NCBI GenBank assembly: GCA_937871505.1
Contig: CALMPF010000005.1
Coordinates: 1-47,667 of the forward strand
DNA: 47,667 bases
DNA from: an uncultured Planctomycetia bacterium
GTDB taxonomy: Bacteria > Planctomycetota > Phycisphaerae > Phycisphaerales > SM1A02
Direction of reading: 5' to 3'
The notes below the pieces were generated by a model, which saw only the letters and a program-made list of their open reading frames with translations, was not told the DNA's origin and ran no database searches. Positions 1 through 8,056 of this stretch are shown here, piece after piece (position 1 is the first letter of the stretch; each line of letters starts with the position of its first letter). The position numbers and the translations under genes were made by a program.

Positions 1-360
1 GGCGCGGGCCGGGCCCCGGGGGGGCGCCGGGCGGGGGGGGGGGGGGGGGCGGGGGGCGGGGGGGGGGGTGGGGGGGGGGGGGGGGTGGGGGGTGGGGCGG
101 GGGGTGGGGCCGGGGGCTGGGGCGGTGGCTTGGCCGGGGGCTGGGGCGGTGGCGATGGGAGGCGCGGGCCGCTCGGCGCCGGTGCGGCGAGCGCGGCACG
201 GAGACCCATCCGGGTCTCTGCGGCGCAGGTGGCGCCGCCGGGGAACCCTTCACCCGGCGGCGCGACACCCGCGGTTGCCGCGCGGCGTCCCTGCCGCAGT
301 ATGCCCCGCCGCGTCACCGCATCGCCCGGTGCTCGATCGGCGCGTGGCGGGGATGGGACG
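1..360. repeat. G-homopolymer-rich edge, no gene
   Basis: The first ~150 bases are almost entirely runs of G broken by single C or T bases, with many runs of 8 or more. The rest, up to base 360, is GC-rich without a credible gene. The nominal open frames here encode only glycine, arginine and alanine. Such a run at the extreme edge may be a real low-complexity tract, or an assembly or sequencing artefact at a contig end. I see no promoter or RNA in it. Confidence 0.7.
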
Positions 361-1314
361 TCAGCCGCAGATGTGCCACGCGTTCAGCAGCAGTCCCAAG
401 TCGATCCCGTCCACGACCCCGTCACCGTTGATGTCGGCGAAGGGATTGGGCGGTCCGTCGACCGGCGGCTCGGAGCCCCAGTTGAAGAGCAGGATCGCGA
501 GATCCGCCCCATCGACGATGGTGTCGCCGTTGAGGTCCGCGGGACAGGGGCGCGTCTGCTCGCAGACGGGGTTCATCGCCCCCGGCGTGTCCATGCCGAT
601 GGCCGGGTCGTTGGGGCCGATCTGCCAGGCGCCGCTGCCCGCGCAGCGGTAGATGTGCCACGGCGGATCGCCGTTGAGACCGGGGCCGATCGGCTCGGCG
701 TACCACCACTCGGTCCCGGTCGGAGGCGTGTCGGTGTTCTCGACCATCGAGACGCCGTCGAGGATCGCGCTCCACGGCGTGAGGTCCAGCACGCCGTCGT
801 CGTCGAGATCCAGGTCCATGCCCATCGTGCCGGTGAAGCCGGTCACGAGGAAGAAAGTGAGGTTGTCGCTGTTCTCGAAGTTGAGCGCCCGGACGATGTC
901 GGGCGTCCCGATGGTCATCTCGGACTGTCCGACGAGCAGAAGCCCCTGGTTGCTGAGAAAGGCGCCGCCGAGATGCACGATCTCCTCGATCACGCCGCTG
1001 AGGCCGACGCCGTCGCCGATGACGATCAGGGTGACGCCTGCGAGCGATGCGTTGGGCGGACCGATCAGCTCGAAGTACTCGTCGTTGTCGGTTCCCGGCT
1101 GATCGACGCGGATCTCGTTGATCCGGATCGATCCCGTCCCCGCAACGGCGGCGCCTGCGATGAGCGCCGCGAGCGCGGCTGCGCCGCGCGCAGCGAGCGA
1201 TCCGGCCGGACGGCGACGGCGCGCCGCCGATGACGTGCGCAACGGCGAACTGACATCGGGTTCAGGCCGGGATCCCGACATGCCAACCGACGTCGCTGTT
1301 GCATTGACCTTCAT
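361..1314 (-). CDS. Secreted lamin-tail-like / dockerin-type protein
   Basis: A 317-aa protein, probably exported. The start at 1314 was chosen because an AAGGGGG ribosome site lies 4-5 nt upstream and the product then begins with a basic stretch and a hydrophobic alanine-rich segment ending A-V-A-G, a likely signal peptide. After it comes a segment starting I-R-I-N-E-I with D-E-Y-F-E-L-I, the pattern of lamin-tail (LTD) domains of secreted bacterial proteins. The C-terminus carries two calcium-loop repeats, D-L-N-G-D-T-I-V-D-G-x-D-L and D-I-N-G-D-G-V-V-D-G-x-D-L, about 25 residues apart, each followed by a hydrophobic helix and an aromatic N/W end. This dockerin-like pair is very common in Phycisphaerae exported proteins and may anchor or assemble them. 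No enzymatic domain is visible. The role is unknown and is probably at the cell surface. Confidence 0.82.
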   Translation of the reverse strand: MKVNATATSVGMSGSRPEPDVSSPLRTSSAARRRRPAGSLAARGAAALAALIAGAAVAGTGSIRINEIRVDQPGTDNDEYFELIGPPNASLAGVTLIVIGDGVGLSGVIEEIVHLGGAFLSNQGLLLVGQSEMTIGTPDIVRALNFENSDNLTFFLVTGFTGTMGMDLDLDDDGVLDLTPWSAILDGVSMVENTDTPPTGTEWWYAEPIGPGLNGDPPWHIYRCAGSGAWQIGPNDPAIGMDTPGAMNPVCEQTRPCPADLNGDTIVDGADLAILLFNWGSEPPVDGPPNPFADINGDGVVDGIDLGLLLNAWHICG

Positions 1315-1823
1315 GAAGCCCCCTTCGGGTGATGCGGCCGCGGCAAGGGCGCAGTCGCCGCCGCGATCGACGCGGGCGGAGCGACGTTCCTCTGCTGCCG
1401 GGCCTTGACAAGCCGACACCCCCGGCGCACGCGCGCCGCGTCGAGCGATCGACCTTGGATGGAAGCTCGGAGCGGGCGCCCCCCGGTCGCTCGCGACAGG
1501 CAGGCATGGCGATTCGCGCCTGCGGCGTTCGATGGCGAGGGGCGCTCCGGCTCCGGGCATCGACGGGGCTCGCTCGACGTCGGTGCTGTTCCGAAGGGAA
1601 TCCGGCGATTCCGGCACCGACGTCGCCGGTGCGATCCCGACGACGCGGGGAATCTACCCGCCGTTGCGCGCGATCCTCGCAGAACACGCCGAGCGGCAAG
1701 CAAATGCGAAAATGCGCTCTCCGAGCGCGCTTCGACTGCAATCCCGATGCGACCGGACGGACCGCGCCGGTGCAGCTCGTCGCTGGCCGCGAGCGCCGCC
1801 GCGCCGTGCCCGTGCATCCCCAA
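1315..1823. other. Gene-free stretch
   Basis: About 510 bases between the secreted protein gene and the tRNA. Several open frames cross it on both strands, but their products are arginine/proline-rich and they overlap each other, as expected from GC-rich non-coding DNA. It must hold the promoter of the leftward secreted-protein gene, but I found no convincing -35/-10 pair. No hairpin stands out. Confidence 0.5.
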
Positions 1824-1897
1824 CGCTCCGAGCTGGACTCGAACCAGCGACCTGCCGCTTAGAAGGCGGCTGCTCTATCCAACTGAGCTATCGGAGC
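1824..1897 (-). tRNA. tRNA-Arg (anticodon TCT)
   Basis: Read on the minus strand from 1897, this folds as a complete cloverleaf. It has a 7-bp acceptor stem (GCTCCGA with TCGGAGC), U8-A9, a D arm GCTC/GAGC with the AGTTGGATA loop, an anticodon stem GCCGC/GCGGC around loop CTTCTAA, and a T arm GCTGG/CCAGC around TTCGAGT. The anticodon is TCT, which reads AGA/AGG arginine codons. The discriminator base is G (1824). CCA is not encoded; TTG follows. The first ten nucleotides are shared with the 3' end of the upstream DUF72 gene, so the two must be co-transcribed or the tRNA promoter must lie inside that coding sequence. Confidence 0.95.
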
Positions 1898-3045
1898 GGC
1901 GCGGGTGACGGTAGGGGCGGTGCAGTGCGGCGCTCCCGGCGCGCGCGCACCATCGCCCGGGCGAGCTCGAGGATCGAGAGCGGGGCGCTGCCCTCGGCCT
2001 TGTTGTTCACGATGATCCAGGTCGGTCGGCGGAGCGACTCGGCGTGCATGGCCAGGGCTTCGATTCCGCCGCGCGCCTCGGGATCGGGCTCCACGAGCCG
2101 GTCGAACGGGGCGTACGCCTCGACCGCTTCGTCGTAGCGGTGGTTGCGGCGGAGCATCCAGCGGATCACGACTGCGGGCTGCGTCTCCGGCGGGATCGCG
2201 GCGAGCTGGGCGTCCAGCGGCGCCGTCGCGGGGTGCAGCGCATAGCAATGGAGGGCGCCGCTGCGCTCGAGCATCGCGCGCAGGTGGGGGAGGAGCGGCG
2301 GAGCGAGGAACTCGGCGTCGCGCAGCTCCAGCGCGGCGACCGCTCCGTGCGGCGCCTCGCGGACGATGCGATCGAGGAGGACCCCGAGCCGCCGCAGCAG
2401 CGCGGGCTCCTTCGTGGTCGCTCCCCGGCGCACGTCGCGGAGGGCATCCTGCACCTCCGACCGCGGCAGCGGCGGGCACTGCACGAGCAGGACGCCGAGC
2501 CTCTCTCCGAGTCCCTCGGCGGCCGGGCGCACGAAGAGGGCGGCGGCGAGATCGGGATCGAGAAACGCCGATTCCGGCGCGCCGTCGCGGCGGCGCGCGG
2601 AAACGATCGACTGCGGCGCCTTGACGAGAAAGCGGAAGTCCGCCGGGACCGCGGCGGCGTACGCGGCGTGCACGGCGGCGGGGACGGGGGCGTAAAACGT
2701 CCGGTCGATGCCGACGCTCCGGAAGAGCGGATGCTGCGCGTAGGCGGCGAGCCCCGCGCGCGCGAGCGCCGCCTCGGAGAGGCGCGCTCGTCCCTCGGGA
2801 GCCCGGTACACGAGCCCCGCCCACCCCGGAAAGGACCAGGATGACGTCCCCATCCGCAGCGCGGGAGGGAGCCCGGCGGCGAGGTCGCGCAGCTCCGAGT
2901 CGAGCGGGACCGGCGCCGGAGGCGATCCGCCGCGGTCGGAGGCCGTCGACGGCGCGGCCGGCCTGCGCCGGCTGACGGGGGCATCCGTCACGCCGCGCGC
3001 AGTCTGGTCGTCGGGGAAGAGCGGAAGCTGGCGCTCGTGGCTCAC
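1888..3045 (-). CDS. DUF72 (YecE-like) family protein
   Basis: A 385-aa protein with a GTG start, then S-H-E-R-Q. After a ~65-residue proline/alanine-rich lead it shows the DUF72 signatures G-T-S-S-W-S-F-P-G-W, R-F-L-V-K-A-P-Q-S, and a C-terminal segment ending in W-I-I-V-N-N-K-A-E-G, the family's typical F-x-N-N-x-x-x-G region. DUF72 proteins adopt a TIM-barrel-like fold; their biochemical function is not settled. The protein is longer than the usual 230-290 residues, mostly from the disordered lead and an insertion. The TAG stop at 1890-1888 is U8-A9-G10 of tRNA-Arg, so the gene overlaps the tRNA by 10 nt. A 203-bp gap without visible features separates it from the clpC stop upstream. Confidence 0.85.
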   Translation of the reverse strand: MSHERQLPLFPDDQTARGVTDAPVSRRRPAAPSTASDRGGSPPAPVPLDSELRDLAAGLPPALRMGTSSWSFPGWAGLVYRAPEGRARLSEAALARAGLAAYAQHPLFRSVGIDRTFYAPVPAAVHAAYAAAVPADFRFLVKAPQSIVSARRRDGAPESAFLDPDLAAALFVRPAAEGLGERLGVLLVQCPPLPRSEVQDALRDVRRGATTKEPALLRRLGVLLDRIVREAPHGAVAALELRDAEFLAPPLLPHLRAMLERSGALHCYALHPATAPLDAQLAAIPPETQPAVVIRWMLRRNHRYDEAVEAYAPFDRLVEPDPEARGGIEALAMHAESLRRPTWIIVNNKAEGSAPLSILELARAMVRARRERRTAPPLPSPAPLR

Positions 3046-3248
3046 GGAGTCGGCGAGTTGGAGTGCGCTGAGGGCCGTCGTCGCACCGGACGCTCAGGGC
3101 CCGGCGTTCCATGCGCTGCTCGCCGCGGGCGGCTCGGGCGGCGCTGCTCGCGCTGCGGCGTCGGCGCGTGCGGAGAAAGCACCGAGGGCCGGACGGGCTC
3201 GGCCTGCGCCGCTCCCGCCCGGCCCTCGATCCCGAAGCGCGACGGCGA

Positions 3249-5828
3249 TCACTTCTCGACAGCGCCGGTGGCGCCGGACGTCGCAGGCTCGGAGGGGGCG
3301 CCGCCTTCAGAGCCCGCGGTCGCCGCATCCGGACGCACCGACGAGAACGTCAGATGCTCCTTGCCGGTCTCGTGCGTCACGACGATCCGGTCGCCCGAGG
3401 CGTAGTCGCCCGAGAGCAGGTTCTCCGCGAGCGGGTCCTCGACGTACTGGCCGATCGCGCGCCGCAGCGGACGGGCGCCGAAGTCGGGGTTGTAGCCCTT
3501 CTCGATCAGGAAGTCGTTCGCGGGGCCGTCGAGGTCGAGCGCGAGGCCCTTGTCGGCGAGGCGCTTGCGCACCTTGTTCAGCTCGATCTCGATGATCGCA
3601 TTGAGATCGTCCTTGACGAGCGGGCGGAACACGATGATCTCGTCGAGGCGGTTGATGAACTCCGGGCGGAAGAACTTCTCGACCTCGCCCATGAGCTGCT
3701 TGCGCATCTTCTCGTAGTCCTGCACCTCGTTGGGCCGGGTGAAGCCGAAGCTGCTCCCGCCCTTGATGAGGTCGGCTCCGATGTTGCTGGTCATGATCAG
3801 GATGATGTTCTTGAAATCGACGTGCCGGCCGAAGCTGTCGGTCAGGCGCCCCTCTTCCATGATCTGGAGCAGCATGTTGAAGACGTCCGGGTGCGCCTTC
3901 TCGACCTCGTCGAGGAGAACGACCGCGTAGGGACGCCGGCGGATGCGCTCGGTGAGCTGGCCGCCCTCCTCGTAGCCGACATAGCCCGGCGGAGCGCCGA
4001 TGAGGCGGCTGACGTTGTGCTTCTCCATGTACTCGCTCATGTCGAGGTACACGAGGGCGTCGGGATCGCCGAACATGAACTCCGCCAAGGCCTTGGCCAG
4101 GAGCGTCTTGCCCACGCCGGAGGGTCCGATGAAGATGAAGGACCCCATCGGCCGCTTCGGGTCCTTCAGGCCCGAGCGGGCCTTGCGGATCGCGCGGGCG
4201 ACCGCCTTCACGGCCTCGTCCTGGCTGACGACGGTCCGGTGCAGCTCGGCCTCGAGCTGGAGGAGGCGCTCGGTCTCCTCCTTCTTGAGCCGCGTGAGCG
4301 GCACGCCGGTCATCTTGGAGACGACCTCGGCGATGACGTCCTCGTCGACGACGCCGCCGACCTCGTTCATCTGCTCGCGCCACTTCGCCTGGACGGCCTC
4401 CTTCTCCTTGCGCACCTTCTCCGCCTGGTCGCGCAGCTCGGCCGCCCGCTCGTAGTCGGCGTTCTTCACCGCCTCGTCCTTCTGGATCGAGAGGCGCTCG
4501 ATCTGGGCCTCGAGCTCCGCGAGGTCCGGCGGCTTGGTCATGCTGCGGAGGCGCAGCCGCGCTCCCGCCTCGTCGATGACGTCGATGGACTTGTCCGGCT
4601 GCACGCGTCCGGGGATGTACCGCCCCGAAAGCTCGACCGCCGAACGGAGCGCCTCGTCGAGGATCTTGACGCGGTGGTGCTGGGCGTAGCGCTCGCGGAG
4701 GCCCTTGAGGATCTCGACCGTCTGCTCCGCGGAGGGCGGCTCCACGGGGATGGGCTGGAAGCGCCGCTCGAGGGCGGCGTCCTTCTCGATGTACTTGCGG
4801 TACTCGTCGTAGGTGGTCGCGCCGATGCACTGGATCTCGGCGCGGGAGAGGGCGGGCTTGAGCACGTTCGAGGCGTCGATGGCCCCCTCGGCGCCGCCGG
4901 CGCCGACGAGCGTGTGCAGCTCGTCGATGAAGAGGATGATGTTCCGGGCGCGGCGCACCTCGTTCATCACCGCCTTGATGCGCTCCTCGAACTGGCCGCG
5001 GTACTTGGTCCCCGCGACCATCATGGCCAGGTCGAGGACGACCAGCCTCCGGTCCGCGAGGATGTCGGGGATGTCGCCGGTGACGATCTTCTGGGCGAGG
5101 CCCTCGACGATCGCGGTCTTGCCGACGCCCGCCTCGCCGAGGAGCACGGGGTTGTTCTTCGTCCGGCGGCAGAGCACCTGGATCAGCCGCTCGATCTCGT
5201 CGGCGCGGCCGATCACCGGATCGAGCTCGCCGTTGCGGGCCAGCTCGGTCAGATCGCGCCCGAAGCTGTCCAGCGCCGGGGTCTTGCTCTTGCGGTTGCG
5301 GGCGCCTGCGGAGGCTGCGGGATCGCCGCCGCCCGGGCCCTCGGAGGGTTCCGGCGCGGGACCGGGCGTGGTGGTCTCCTCGCTCTCGACGCCGGCGCCG
5401 AGCAGATTGAGGACCTCCTCGCGGACCTCCTCGAGCTTGAGCCCGAGGTTCATGAGGACCTGCGCGGCGACGCCGTCGTGCTCCCGCAGCAGGCCCAGGA
5501 GCAGGTGCTCGGTGCCGACGTAATTGTGATTGAGGTTCCGCGCTTCCTCGATGGCGTACTCGATCACCTTCTTGGCGCGCGGCGTCTGCGGCAGCTTCCC
5601 CATCGTGACCATCTCGGGGCCGCTCTTGACGAGCTTCTCGACCTCGAGACGGACCTTGCGCAGGTCGATGTCGAGGTTCTTGAGCACGTTGGCGCCGACC
5701 CCCGAGCCCTCCTTGACCAGCCCGAGCAGGATGTGCTCGGTGCCGATGTACTCATGGTTGAAGCGCTGGGCCTCCTGGTTGGCGAGGGCCATCACCTTGC
5801 GAGCGCGATCGGTGAGTCGTTCGAACAT
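3249..5828 (-). CDS. clpC: ATP-dependent Clp protease ATPase subunit ClpC
   Basis: An 859-aa AAA+ unfoldase expected to feed substrates to ClpP in the cytoplasm. Domains in order are: two Clp-N repeats (about 3-145, each with an H-x-Y-V/I-G-T-E-H-L/I-L-L-G-L core), a G/P/S/E-rich linker (146-185), AAA-1 with Walker A G-E-A-G-V-G-K-T at 231-238, a UVR-type coiled coil (about 445-480, with the D-Y-E-R-A-A-E-L-R-D core), and AAA-2 with Walker A G-P-S-G-V-G-K-T near 568. An F-G-F tripeptide after S-S in AAA-2 sits where ClpC has its V-G-F loop for ClpP, so partnership with ClpP is likely. The C-terminal ~30 residues are a low-complexity tail. AGGAGG lies 6 nt before the ATG at 5828. No clpP or CtsR-type operator is seen nearby. 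The family call is secure. Confidence 0.97.
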   Translation of the reverse strand: MFERLTDRARKVMALANQEAQRFNHEYIGTEHILLGLVKEGSGVGANVLKNLDIDLRKVRLEVEKLVKSGPEMVTMGKLPQTPRAKKVIEYAIEEARNLNHNYVGTEHLLLGLLREHDGVAAQVLMNLGLKLEEVREEVLNLLGAGVESEETTTPGPAPEPSEGPGGGDPAASAGARNRKSKTPALDSFGRDLTELARNGELDPVIGRADEIERLIQVLCRRTKNNPVLLGEAGVGKTAIVEGLAQKIVTGDIPDILADRRLVVLDLAMMVAGTKYRGQFEERIKAVMNEVRRARNIILFIDELHTLVGAGGAEGAIDASNVLKPALSRAEIQCIGATTYDEYRKYIEKDAALERRFQPIPVEPPSAEQTVEILKGLRERYAQHHRVKILDEALRSAVELSGRYIPGRVQPDKSIDVIDEAGARLRLRSMTKPPDLAELEAQIERLSIQKDEAVKNADYERAAELRDQAEKVRKEKEAVQAKWREQMNEVGGVVDEDVIAEVVSKMTGVPLTRLKKEETERLLQLEAELHRTVVSQDEAVKAVARAIRKARSGLKDPKRPMGSFIFIGPSGVGKTLLAKALAEFMFGDPDALVYLDMSEYMEKHNVSRLIGAPPGYVGYEEGGQLTERIRRRPYAVVLLDEVEKAHPDVFNMLLQIMEEGRLTDSFGRHVDFKNIILIMTSNIGADLIKGGSSFGFTRPNEVQDYEKMRKQLMGEVEKFFRPEFINRLDEIIVFRPLVKDDLNAIIEIELNKVRKRLADKGLALDLDGPANDFLIEKGYNPDFGARPLRRAIGQYVEDPLAENLLSGDYASGDRIVVTHETGKEHLTFSSVRPDAATAGSEGGAPSEPATSGATGAVEK

Positions 5829-6330
5829 CGTGGGCCTCCTGCGTGGGGCGGAGCGGACCGTCGGGGCACTCGGACTTCAGGACTGCTGGACGGCCCGGAT
5901 TCAGGACGTCGAGCTGCGGGGGTTCAGGCGGTTGATTCCGGCCTTCCGGACGTGACGCCTCTGGACGTGCTGCCGGAGCGCTCCCGTGAGCGGGTTCGCT
6001 CGCAATCGACCCTCGTGGGTCGCCGGCCTTCGCTCTGGAAACGCCGGGAGTCTAGGGATGCTTGCGGGGGTCGCTTGCGGGGGGACTCTTGCCGGAGGTC
6101 GCATCCGGCGGGTCGCGTGCGGGTTGGGCCGGAGCACGCCGCAGGGCACTCCCCGCAATGCATGTACCAGAGCTGCCGCTTCCGAGGTTCACGCCCGAAT
6201 GACCTGCGGACCATCACGGCGCTGCTGCGCCGCTCTCGAGTCGCCGCGCGGACCCGCGCTGGCGGGAGTCGCGCCGGAGAGATCGTCGAAGGGCCCGAGG
6301 GGCTGTCATCGGAGGGTCCGACCTGCCATC
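5829..6330. other. Divergent intergenic region, clpC / secreted protein
   Basis: About 500 bases between divergently read genes. Bases 5868-5965 contain loosely repeated GGA(C/T)TTCAGGAC-like words, comparable to the degenerate short repeats in other gaps of this window. A short inverted repeat CGACCC-TCGT-GGGTCG lies at 6007-6022. The open frames that cross it appear to be chance frames. I found no CIRCE or CtsR-like operator and no clear promoter. Confidence 0.45.
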
Positions 6331-7890
6331 ATGGCATCCATGGCGAAGGCGACGGCGAGTGACGGCACGTGGATCCGGCGCGGCGGTGGATGCCCTGATC
6401 GCGCAGCAGCCCTGCCGCATCGCTGCGCGGCAGCGCTCCTGCTCGTCGCGTCGGCGATCTCGATCGCCGGGAGCGCGCGCGCCGCCGACCCGCGGGACGT
6501 TCGCTCGGCGCATGACGGGCGATCGCGCGCGGCGGCGCCGGAGGTCTCGCGCACGGCCTCCGCCGCGGCGGCCGGGTCTCAGCCGTCATCCGGCGCAGCG
6601 AGCGCGACCTCGCCGGACGAGACCGCGTTCGTGCCGATCGATCCGCCGATGGCCGTGCGCGTTCAACTGCTCGACGGCGTGACGCTGGCGGGCGTCATCA
6701 GCTCGTGGAGCCGCCTCGGCGGCGTCGTGGGGAACTTCGGCTACCGGCGCTGGAACGAACTGCGCCCCACCGACGCGCAGACCCTGTTCATTCGATTGAT
6801 GGACCGAAGCCAGGCCTCCGAGTGGGTGGCGCTGGGGAGGATGCTGCTGATGCACCCATCGGGCGGCGGCCTCGCGGAGTCGGCATTCCGCCGGGCGCGA
6901 CTGCTCGATCCGAACATCGAGCCCTCGATCGAGGCCACCCAGCGCGAGGTGGCCGATCGCGCCCGCGCTGGCCGTGACGCCGCGGTCGACCGCCTGCGCG
7001 CCGATGACCCGGAGGGAAGGCAGTGGCCCCCGACGCCGTGGCCGCGGCTGAGCGATGCGGAGCTGGTCCAGGCGGCGACCCTGCTTCGCGCCGATGCCCG
7101 GACGATGCTCACCCTCGCGGGCATCGAGCCGATGGCGCCCGTCGAGAGCGAGCGCCTGATGGTCTTCGGGTCGCTCCCGAGGGTCGAGCAGGCGCGTCTC
7201 GCGGTGGCGGTGGAGCGGGCGCTCGATCAGCTCATCGGCGCGCTCGGCGCCCGCAGCGCTCCGCCGCAGCCGTGGGGGAAGATCGTCGTCTTCCTCGTCG
7301 ACGATCGCGCTGCGTTCGCGCGGCTCCAGCAGCGGGTCTTCTTCCAGCTCGATCGGCCGGATGTGACCGCGATGGCTCACTCGGTCGGCCCGCGGACGGC
7401 GATCGTCGCGCTGGTGGGCCCGGGCGGCGACGATCTCCTCGTGCGCGTCGCCGGGCAGGCGGCGCATGCGCTCATGCATCGCTACATCTCGCCCGTGCGG
7501 CTTCCGCCGTGGGCCAACATGGGACTTGCGCTCTGGACGGCGGCGAAGGCCGCGCCCCGGTTCCCCGAGCTCGCCGCGCGGCGCGCGGCGGCGCTCGCCT
7601 TCGTGCGCGGCGGCGGCGACGTCGCGCGGATCCTCGAGAGCGGCTACGCCGACCCCGGCTGGCCCGGACCGCCGCTCGACGGAGCGACGTTGGGCCGATC
7701 GGGAGTCGGTCCCTCGGTGGGGAGGCTCTTCGTCGAGCTGATGCTCAAGGACCGTCCGGATGGCTTCGCCGACTGGGTGATCGCGGTCAAGAACGGAACG
7801 CCGTGGCCGGAGGCGCTGACGGCGAAGTTCGGCGTCACGCCGCCGCGCTTCCTCGCGACGGCGCTGCGCTGGTTTCGCACCAACGACTGA
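6331..7890 (+). CDS. Secreted protein with degenerate gluzincin-like core
   Basis: About 519 aa from ATG 6331 (a second ATG lies at 6340; GGAGGG is 14 nt upstream of the first, so the start is uncertain). Residues about 25-50 form a basic lead, a hydrophobic A-L-L-L-V-A-S-A-I-S-I-A segment and an A-R-A-A cleavage site, so the protein is probably exported. An N-terminal region of unknown type is followed by a region resembling peptidase-MA-like zinc peptidases: a strand W-G-K-I-V-V-F-L-V-D-D, then A-A-H379-A-L-M-H383-R-Y, then L-P-P-W394-A-N-M397-G-L-A. In active members the helix reads H-E-x-x-H and the second motif W-x-x-E-G-L-A. Here both glutamates are replaced, by A380 and M397, so catalysis is unlikely. 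The family assignment is inferred from motif layout only. It is followed, after a repeat-filled gap, by lpxB on the same strand. Confidence 0.72.
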   Translation: MASMAKATASDGTWIRRGGGCPDRAAALPHRCAAALLLVASAISIAGSARAADPRDVRSAHDGRSRAAAPEVSRTASAAAAGSQPSSGAASATSPDETAFVPIDPPMAVRVQLLDGVTLAGVISSWSRLGGVVGNFGYRRWNELRPTDAQTLFIRLMDRSQASEWVALGRMLLMHPSGGGLAESAFRRARLLDPNIEPSIEATQREVADRARAGRDAAVDRLRADDPEGRQWPPTPWPRLSDAELVQAATLLRADARTMLTLAGIEPMAPVESERLMVFGSLPRVEQARLAVAVERALDQLIGALGARSAPPQPWGKIVVFLVDDRAAFARLQQRVFFQLDRPDVTAMAHSVGPRTAIVALVGPGGDDLLVRVAGQAAHALMHRYISPVRLPPWANMGLALWTAAKAAPRFPELAARRAAALAFVRGGGDVARILESGYADPGWPGPPLDGATLGRSGVGPSVGRLFVELMLKDRPDGFADWVIAVKNGTPWPEALTAKFGVTPPRFLATALRWFRTND

Positions 7891-7939
7891 TGCCGCGGGT
7901 GGCCGCGCGCCTCGTCCCGACCTCTGGATACCGGCGTCA

Positions 7940-7996
7940 GGCTCGCGGGTGTGGGCTCACGGGTTTGGGCTCGCGGGGTTGGGCTCGCACCTCACG
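7940..7996. repeat. Degenerate ~14-bp tandem repeat
   Basis: Four imperfect head-to-tail copies of a GGGCTCGCGGGTTT-like word fill much of the 166-bp gap between the secreted protein gene and lpxB. No hairpin with a T-run follows, so there is no obvious terminator. The copies differ at 1-4 positions, which suggests old slippage rather than a recent expansion. Confidence 0.6.
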
Positions 7997-8056
7997 CTCC
8001 CCGATGCACGGCGGGACGCGCATCGCGAGTCCGCGCCGCTGGTATCCTCTCCGCCG

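Noticed and set aside
1824..1897. tRNA-Arg as an attachment site for an integrated element
   Set aside because: No integrase gene lies in the window, and I found no second copy of the tRNA 3' end.
1859..3328. A longer minus-strand frame overlapping the DUF72 gene and most of its length
   Set aside because: Its product is arginine/proline-rich, while the DUF72 frame has family motifs. It also runs further into the tRNA.
3111..6362. A 1083-codon open frame antisense to clpC
   Set aside because: Same cause as above; clpC on the other strand is certain, and the antisense product is compositionally biased.
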